Part shown: one piece after another, positions 56,747 through 64,000 of the stretch | Position numbering within the stretch: the first letter of the stretch is position 1 | Layout: the number at the start of each line of letters is the position of its first letter | Assembly (NCBI GenBank): GCA_032871835.1 | Contig: CM065300.1 | Span: forward strand, 111,721,088-111,785,087 | Origin: Dipteronia dyeriana | Lineage: Eukaryota > Streptophyta > Magnoliopsida > Sapindales > Sapindaceae | Length of the DNA: 64,000 nt | Direction of reading: 5' to 3' | Program-made: the position numbers and the translations under genes | Notes under the pieces: model-generated | Database searches by the model: none | Told to the model about the DNA's origin: nothing | Seen by the model: the letters and a program-made list of their open reading frames with translations, nothing else

Positions 56747-59057
56747 TGTTAACGGGAAATTTGTTTAGGATGAGAAATCCCTGCTAACACCCTCGAGACC
56801 ACTACCACAGAGGTGGTGGCCAGGGTTGGTATCGTTGATACCTGACCTGATCTTCTATGAATGTGAAGGAGGATGAAATAGTAGGTAGGATACAAACCAT
56901 CCCGCCCGTCGATCTTCGTGCTTATGAAGTAAATATGGGGAGCTCGAGGTTCCCTTGCTGGTGCGAAGGGGGTGATCCTAGACTTTGTTGCTCGGTCGGG
57001 GTCGGAGCCCGTCCTGGTACCCAGAGCCTAGTTCTAGAGCCCGATTGCTTCCTGTAATACCCTAACGTCGATAAAAAGTAAGAAGGGGGGCTCATCTAGC
57101 TCCAGTGTCGGAGAGATCGATTTCTTCCATAAAGAGGATACGGGAGAGCTTCTCGACTCCCTTCGAACTGGTCTTGGCGGTTTCTCTTCATCTTGATGTG
57201 CTACTTTGACGTGTAGATAAGAGGATAAGAGCGTTAGGTCCAGCGGAGTAGGAATCTTGATTTGGTTCCTTTGGAATTTGTTGTTATTTCCCGATCTCAT
57301 GTAAGAAAGATTAGTGAGCTAGGACCAATGGGGTCGGTACCGAGCCTGTATACACACATGCGTAATATAGTAGATAATAGGAAAACACAAGTCTTATGTA
57401 GATGGAGGTGGACTGACCACGGGGGGAAAAAGTATCACGAGTGATCACATGCTGAAAAACCCCCTAGGCAGTATCCAGAGGAAGGAGGATAACCTTCCTT
57501 GTATATAGATATCATGCGATGCTCCGAGGAGGTTACAAAGATGTCAAAGTAGTACAATGTACATGCTCCGGGAAGCTTACAATAATGAGTTTTTACTGAT
57601 ACCGATATTTTTCTGGTAAGGGTACACATACAATGATGATCTATAGAGAAGTTTTTACGAAGTGTGTGTCTTCTATCATCGATCGGAGACCTTCACTGTG
57701 CCTTTTACAGGCATATTTATACATGGTGACTACCTTGGCATTCAAGTCCTGGATTCTTTAATCAGTCTTCGTTTCCTTATTGAATACGATTCTTCCTTTA
57801 ATGTAGTTGATCGGATCGTGGCTAATATCTCAGAGGAGATGTGTTTGTTTCCTCATCGGACTCTTCTTTCCTTGATAAGCGGGATTTTTTGTTCTAGTTG
57901 ACCCCAAAGAATCGAAAATGGAGGATATCTTGGAGGTAAAGGTATTTGTTTCCTCGTTGGATTCTTTCACTATTGGTGGCCATTAAAGAGTTGAATATTC
58001 TCTTATTTATGGCGCTGATCATATCATTAATAGGGTTGACTACCTCTATTAATATGGTAGACCTCATTAATAAGGTTGACTACCTCCATTAATATGGTTG
58101 ACCTAATTAATGGTACTTTAAATGTCATGAAAGTCAACCATCTCTTCCTACGTTACCGAGAGAAGAGCTCTAGTTCTGCATGTCACTTGTAAGTGGTACT
58201 TCATGGAGGTTACCTGAGGTGACATTTGATATTCCTTAAGGGCAAGGTACCCGGGGATCCAATACACTGGCGGGGTCCCCCGGGGACCTCTCGATTGTCA
58301 CGGAGCTAGATCAATCATTTTGGTCTTCCCATGGAGCTTGTGCTAACCATTTTAGGGGTGAAATATCCCATTGGGTTAGAACCTTATAGTTGGGAGCTTG
58401 GTTTAGCTACATCGAGCTTTATCATAGAGCTTGACCTAATTATATAGGCTTTCTAGCAGAGTAGCGGGCTTGGCTGGCAAGCCCTGGTAAGGTGTTCAAC
58501 AAAAATAGGCAATCTTGGCTTGCTTCTGAAAGGGTGGAGAGGTACACTCGAGTACTGCTTTTTCTACTTGATTTAACAATGCCAGGATCTACCGTGGATC
58601 TTGGCGCTTTTGGTGACGATGGGGCTTTACGGGCTTTTTCCTTTTATCCTCGGACAGGTCAACATTATACCTCGACGGGGCAGGAGGGCCTTTGCAAGAC
58701 AATTTTGGCACCCTGAAGGTCTCCTAATGAAAGTATAGATAGTAACAAGCTCTAGGAGAGTGTCACAAGATACCTTGATGTCGTGGGACCCAGATCTTTT
58801 CACGTCGACCTAGCTTCAGGTTTTATCTTGGTAAATGAAGCTTGACGCGGTCTCGTGAGGCTTTATTTGGTAAGCCTGGACACGTGCGAGATGCTCAGAT
58901 GTTATGGGCAGTCTCGCCTTGCTTTTATAGGATCGTGTGGTAGCTCGACTTTGGGGCCCTTGATACCCCATCATATAAGCCCGAAATTGGACCCTTGCAG
59001 GAAGGCTGGGAAGTGGAAACTTCTTCTTTGGTCCCTAGCTAAATTTTGCTATTAACA
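56747..59057 (-). repeat. complete long-type Tat-related LTR (2311 bp)
   Basis: On minus runs TGTTAATAGCAAAATTTAGC to CCCGTTAACA. TATA box at 57721-57714. Both termini match the short 1.15-kb LTRs, while the middle is about 1.1 kb longer. A repeated block of about 37 bp (GTTGACTACCTCCATTAATA) is present about twice at 58025-58110. Confidence 0.85.
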
Positions 59058-59375
59058 GGAAGAAAGAAAAGAAGAAGGGAATGCCTAAATTCTGTATTCA
59101 GTACATGGCCACCTTCGTTTCTACTATTCGACAGGCACTGAGTTGCTACCACCCTACATATTTGAGAGACTGCGAGCATATAAGATAATGATTTGTATTT
59201 TAAAAACAATATATCAATATTAAAAGCTCTCATTTACTGTTATTATAATCCAGCCTCTCATCTATCTCTTAACAGGTCAGGTACCAACGGTATCGACCCC
59301 GGCCACCACTTTCGTGGTAGTGGTCTCGAGGGTGTTAGCAGGAATTTCTCATCCCGAGTAAATTTCTCGTCAACA
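59058..59375 (+). repeat. short-type LTR fragment, downstream half
   Basis: Matches 12045-12362 of the plus LTR (CCTAAATTCTGT, TTCGACAGGCAC, and an end CGTCAACA). It starts directly at the 5' end of the preceding reverse LTR. Confidence 0.75.
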
Positions 59376-60429
59376 CCTAGGTACCTGACCTATTAGGATA
59401 GAAATGAATGTTTGAACATAATGAAAACAAGAGTACAAATGTTTGTTGTAGAACACATATGAAATGCAGAAATCTCTCAAACACACTCAAACTTGCTGGA
59501 GTACAGTAGGGTGGCAACCTTGTGCCTATCGATTAGTAGAATATGATACCGGCTGTGTTCTGATTATAGAATTTAGGTCGAAGCTAAATCTCCCTATTTA
59601 TTTTCCCTATGCCTCTCTCATTCACTCACCCCTTTTCCCCATCCTCTTATTATACGTACTTTCACGTATTTATACACAGTCCAAATAGGTTAAATTGGTG
59701 ATTCTCTCGTCGTGATTCTCTGAATATAATCCCTCCTTATCCGGGGGGATATCTTATTTGAATGTTGTTGACTTTGATCTAATGATGGAGTTGAGAATAT
59801 CTTTTAGAGATAAGTTTGTTTCCTCTATGGCTCAAACACTTGCCATGCACGTACACTTCGTTACGATGGAATACGGATATGATCCTGTGTGTCTTCATGG
59901 TGCGATTCCTCATGGAGGTCATCGTGCATATCGTTTAACATTTCATAGTGCGTGATAGATTCATACCTTGGTCTTAGTACTATGAGTTTAGCTAGACCCT
60001 TCCAGATCCCTTAGAACTTGATATGGCCGCGTAGACCCTTTTTGGTGGTAATGGAGCTTTGGCGAGCTTCGTCCCACAGGTCCAAATAGGTTTGAATCTT
60101 CCTTTGGAGAGATGAAGCAGTACAACAATGCAAGATGGGCACTTAATGGGTCTCTCTCTGTGCTTGGGGAGGATGGTTGGCTTTAATAGAGGATATAAGG
60201 TGGTTTTGACCTCAAAAAGCCTTGATTTGGTGGAAAGAGCTCGATTAGTTTGTGTCGGGCTTCACCTTAGATGCTCCATGAGCTCGACAACCCTTCCTTG
60301 CTTTTACAGGGTGGTTCCGAAGCTAGACCTTAGGAACCGGGGATCCAGGATAGGTGATCTCGGGTTTGGATTCGGGCTGGGAGAGTGGAAAATTTCTCTT
60401 TGGTCCCTAGCTAAATTTGGCTATTAACA
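59376..60429 (-). repeat. short-type LTR, lacking its last 80 or so bases
   Basis: On minus starts TGTTAATAGCCAAATTTAGC at 60429 and ends within the block ATAGGTCAGGTACC at 59376. TATA box on minus at 59674-59667. Compare 20217-21412. Confidence 0.78.
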
Positions 60430-61296
60430 TCTACTTATCCCAGCTGGTGATACTAGAGAGGTTAAAGGAAAGAGGGAGGGCTTCGGTGACTTGGAAGGAG
60501 GTATAAAAATTCCTATTAATAAAGGAGGCATCCACTTCTGTTTGCAACTTGGCCACCTGAGCATGCAAGGCCTGGTTCTCAACTTCTATCATCTTAGTAT
60601 CAGCCTTTTAGGAATCCCGTTGTCTTGATCGACGTTCAGACCGGAGAGTTTCTGAGTTCAACCTCCCATTGTCACAATGAAGCTCGGCTAGCTCCACCTC
60701 TATCCCTCTTTGGCTAGAGGTCATCTCTTGTACTAGATCTTGAGCCCGTGCCAACAACTCCATGACCAGTTTAGCTTTGGCTGCCCCTATCGCGGAGAGA
60801 GGCCACCTGGTGGCCCATAGCCATATTGAATTTGAAGGCCTATAAAAGATTTTAAGTTAGAAAGTGATGAAGCAAACCGTCGTAGGAAGATAAAGATGAT
60901 CATTACCTCGGCCAATAGGGCAGACCCCTTAGTGATCATGATATCTAGGGCATTGAAGCCATCATAAAAAGACTGCCTCCAAGGTAGGAAGCGACAAATT
61001 GCCCCAAGACCTCGTCAAGCATGGCAGAGTTGGACTGATTTTATAGGCAAACAGAGGGAACCTCTTCAACACCAGCCTCGGGGTCCCTTGAAGCTCGGGG
61101 GGCTAGGAATGTAGATAAAGAGACAAAAACATCTAGCAAGTTAGAAGTGGGGGTGACAAGAGCAAAAGTAGAAGGAGTAGGGGCAACCAGAGTAAGAGTT
61201 GTCATTGTTACGTTAGCTGCTTCAGAAACAGAGGCCCCCTTACCCTGCACCTTAGTAGCCCGCGATGCGAGGAGCGCCATCTTGGACTTGTGTTGG
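60430..61296 (-). pseudogene. antisense-ORF fragment, middle and coiled coil, with intron
   Basis: On minus: HKSKMALLASRATKVQGKGAS (compare RSKMAILISQGAKALKRGG at 23028), a Thr/Val-rich linker, DEVLGQFVASYLGG, then ALLAE/AFKFNMAMGHQV across a GT-AG insert at 60906-60840, coiled coil with ELLARAQDLVQEMTSSQRG, and a tail FNLSSITSWDK. Stops are present. Unlike in the complete layouts, here it is on the same strand as the adjoining LTR, so the LTR is not from the same element. Confidence 0.65.
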
Positions 61297-62376
61297 TGTC
61301 GGGAAAAACCCACGCAACGGAAGCGTGAAAACTTAGAATTAGGGTTTGGTATAAATAAAAATTTTCCCTTTTAATAACAATTACCTTAACCCTAGGTTAA
61401 TTGATGTATATAAAAGTATCATAACATTTTCTTGTGACGATTGAACAAGCACTGAATTGAATCCTCAAGATCTTCCAATCCAATCACGAACGCGAATCAC
61501 CTAGGAGTGTGGACTCCCTCTGTTTTAATTGTATACCTGAGGATGGAAACAAGCAAAATCATTTCTTTGTTAGTCACAATAGTTATCCAAGAATAAAAAA
61601 AAACGTTAGGTCACTTGTGAATTATCAATCAATTTGATTGAAACTCGTGTGAACCTTGATTCAATGTTGTATACAAAACCTTTTAATGTAAAGTCTACTT
61701 GTGTACTATTGAAAACTAAACGTTCTTTCTTCCTTTTCTTCTTTGTTGAATCTCACACTATTTCTTAGAGTTAATTGAATTGGGTGTAGAGAAAAAAATA
61801 ATATTTTCTCCCAAAATTCTTATGGTGGCCGAATTCTCTCCAAAATCAATTCCTTAGGTTGGCCGAAATCTTCTCTTAAATATACTAAGGCTAGCCAAAA
61901 TTTCTCTCTTGGAAATCCATTAGGGCTGGCCGAATTTAAGAGATATATATATAGGATCACAAATCCTTTCCTAAGAAGGATTTCGTTGGTGGTTAAGAAT
62001 CCTATCCTTAGGTGGATTTACTTGGTGAACAAGAGTCATTTTCCAAAAAGAATTCTTTCATACACCAAGACTCCTAATCCAACTCAATAGTGTATTTGTA
62101 ACCATATTAAAGATTTCCTAATTTGACTAGATAAATAATTCTTATTATTTATCTACTTATCATATATAATCTTAAATATTAATTATACTACCAACAATAG
62201 TTTAATATTAGGAGACCTACTCCTACTAGAAATGTATTTTGACTTTTAATTAAATAATTAATTAATTACCAAATTGATTAATTTCTATTTAATTAAATAA
62301 TATAATTAAAATAACATAATTAAGCTAAACTATATTACTTTGCCGTTCAACACTATATATGGGCCATTATATTATT
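61297..62376 (-). repeat. C1 copia LTR fragment
   Basis: TGTCGGGAAAAACC at the terminus, then CAACGGAAGCGTG, the AGGGTTTG block, the 36-bp repeats and AT-rich middle of the C1 LTR, cut at TATATATGGGCCATTAT, where a Tat-type LTR begins. It sits in the antisense-ORF fragment. More diverged than the other C1 LTRs by eye. Confidence 0.78.
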
Positions 62377-64000
62377 TGTTAACAGAAAATTTGCTTAGGA
62401 TGAGAAATCCTTATTAACACCCTCGAGACCACTACCACGGAGGTGGTGGTCGGGGTTGGTACCTTTGGTACCTTACCTAATCTTTTATGAATATGGAGTA
62501 TGGAGTGGTAGGTAAGAGAGGAGTCATCCCACTCGTCGAGCTTCGTAGTAGGTAGGAGACGAGTCATCCTTTCTGTCGGGCTTCGTAATAGGTAGGAAAC
62601 GAGGGGGCTCGAGGTTACCTTCTTGGTCCTAGTCCTGGTCCTCGGTCCTCGGTCCTCGGTCCTAGTCCTGGTCCTCGGTCCTCAGTCAGGGTCGTAGCCC
62701 GTCATGGTACCCGGAGCCCGATTCCTTCCTGTAAATCCCCGACCTAGATAACAAGTAAGAATAGGGGCTTATCTAGCTTTAGTGTCGGGGAGCTCAATTT
62801 TTGCCATAGAGATGATGCAGGAGAGCTCATCGATTTCCTTCAAGTTAGTCTGGGCGGTTTCTTCTTATCTTGATGTGCAACTTTGGCATGTAGATGGGAG
62901 GATAAGAGCGCTAGGTTCAGTGAGGTAGGAATCTGGCTTTCGTTTCCTTAGGTCTTCGTTGTTGTTTCCCGATCTTATGTAAGAAAGATTAGAGAGCTAG
63001 AACCAAATGGGGTCGGTACCTAGCCCGTATACACATGCGTAATACAGTAGATAATAGGAAAAACACAAGTCTTATGTAGATGGAGGTGGACTGACCAAGG
63101 GGGAAAAAAGCATCACGAGTGATCACATGCTGAAAAACCCATACAGTATCTAGAGGAAAGTGGAATACCCTTTCTTGTATATGTATATATCAAGTGATGC
63201 TCCTAGGAGGTTACAAAGATGTCAAAGTAGTACAACGTATATGCTCCGGGGAGCTTACAACACTGAGTGTTTACCGATACCAGTATTTTCCTGGTCGGGG
63301 TATACATACAATGATGATGTAGAGAGAACTTTCAACAAAGCATGTGTCTTCTGTCATTGACAAGAGCCCGATTACTATGCCTTTTACACTTATATTTATA
63401 CATGGTGACTACCTTGGCGTGCAAGTCCAGGACTCTTCAATTAGTCTTCGTTTCCTTATCGAATATGATTCTTCCTTTCATGTTGTTGATCGGCTTGTAG
63501 CTATTATCTTGGTGAAGATATGATTGTTTCCTTTTCGGACTCTTCCTTCCTTAATAGGCGGGATTTTCTGTTATAGTTGACCTCCAATAATCGGTTGTGG
63601 AGGATATCTTGGAGGAAAAGGTATTTGTTTACTCTTTAGACTCTTTCACTAATGATGGCCATTAAAGAGTTGAATATTCCCTTATTAATGGTGTTGATCA
63701 CGTCATTAATTGGGTTGATTGCCTCTATTTATATATTTGACCTCATCAATAGGGTTGACTACCTCCATTAATACGATTTACCTCATTAATGGTACTTTAA
63801 ATGTCATGAAAGTCAACCCTTTCTTCCTACGTTGCCGAGAGGAGAGCTCTAGTTTTGCATGTCACTTTGGAGAGGTACTTCGTGGAGGTTACCTGAGGTG
63901 ACATTTGATATTCCTTGAGGGTGAGGTACCCTAGGATCCAGTACACTGGAGGGGTCCCACGGGGACCTCTCGATTGTCTCGGAGCTAGATCGATCATGCT
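62377..64000 (-). repeat. long-type Tat-related LTR, running off the window
   Basis: Left boundary TGTTAACAGAAAATTTGC. It follows the LTR at 56747 through the TATA box (63400-63393) to the window end. No primer site lies to its left; the C1 LTR does, so this looks like a 3' LTR inserted into that LTR. GGTCCT/CTCGGTC minisatellite at 62624-62690. Confidence 0.8.

Larger units (their letters stand above)
53926..59057 (-). mobile_element. second array-bearing Tat-related element
   Basis: On minus: complete long LTR (59057-56747), primer site (56741-56724), leader, about eight 150-bp units (56290-55028) and an antisense-ORF remnant on plus (53926-54800). Same plan as 43693-52018, again without gag-pol. 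The left side is fused to an inverted pol fragment. Confidence 0.65.

Noticed and set aside
50026..59057. One plus-strand element using the pol at 52019-53490 with the LTRs at 50026 and 56747
   Set aside because: Primer sites and TATA boxes put both LTRs on minus, opposite to this pol, and the LTR at 50026 is cut at 52018; the pol piece is an inverted fragment.

Overview
The window looks like repeat-dense intergenic DNA of a flowering plant; the species cannot be told from sequence alone. I found no host gene, no rRNA or tRNA gene and no prokaryotic feature. Nearly all 64 kb is LTR retrotransposons and their fragments, nested in one another. The evidence is TG...CA-type LTRs, tRNA-Met primer sites (TGGTATCAGAGC), polypurine tracts, five-base target duplications, gag zinc knuckles, integrase, reverse transcriptase and RNase H. 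All coding regions carry stops or frameshifts.

Four groups occur. (1) A Ty1/copia family with 2.4-kb LTRs, here called C1: copies at 1133-11003 (minus), 25953-33401 (minus) and 37515-43692 (plus), and an LTR fragment at 61297-62376. All three internal copies lack the aspartic-protease active-site segment. (2) Sirevirus-like copia elements: an almost whole but integrase/RT-less copy at 12681-19668 with both LTRs and a GAATT target duplication, and a 3' end with an extra (env-position) ORF at 34376-37514. (3) A Tat-like Ty3/gypsy family with about 1.15-kb LTRs: 3' halves at 1-12362 (plus) and 20217-34375 (minus), each split by a C1 insertion. These carry an antisense ORF between pol and the 3' LTR, with its own TATA-like box and two apparent introns. 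(4) Related elements with 2.3-kb LTRs at 43693-52018, 53926-59057 and 62377-64000. Two of these have a TGGCGCC-type primer site and, in place of gag-pol, long arrays of about 150-bp units.

Layout: 1-12362, Tat 3' end holding a C1 copy; 12363-12680 plus 19674-20216, about 860 bp of older sequence split by the sirevirus; 20217-34375, Tat 3' half in reverse holding a second C1 copy; 34376-37514, sirevirus 3' end; 37515-43692, third C1 copy, 5'-truncated; 43693-52018, array-bearing Tat relative; 52019-53925, inverted Tat pol fragment; 53926-59057, second array-bearing relative; 59058-64000, a pile of LTR and antisense-ORF fragments in mixed orientation.

The points most worth a second look are the spliced-looking antisense ORF module with its own promoter-like box and a sense poly(A) signal just upstream of it, the 150-bp arrays whose hairpin arms change in a compensatory way, and the protease deletion shared by every C1 copy. 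Percent identities, LTR ages and database matches could not be computed here. Family names come from recognised motifs and are inference.
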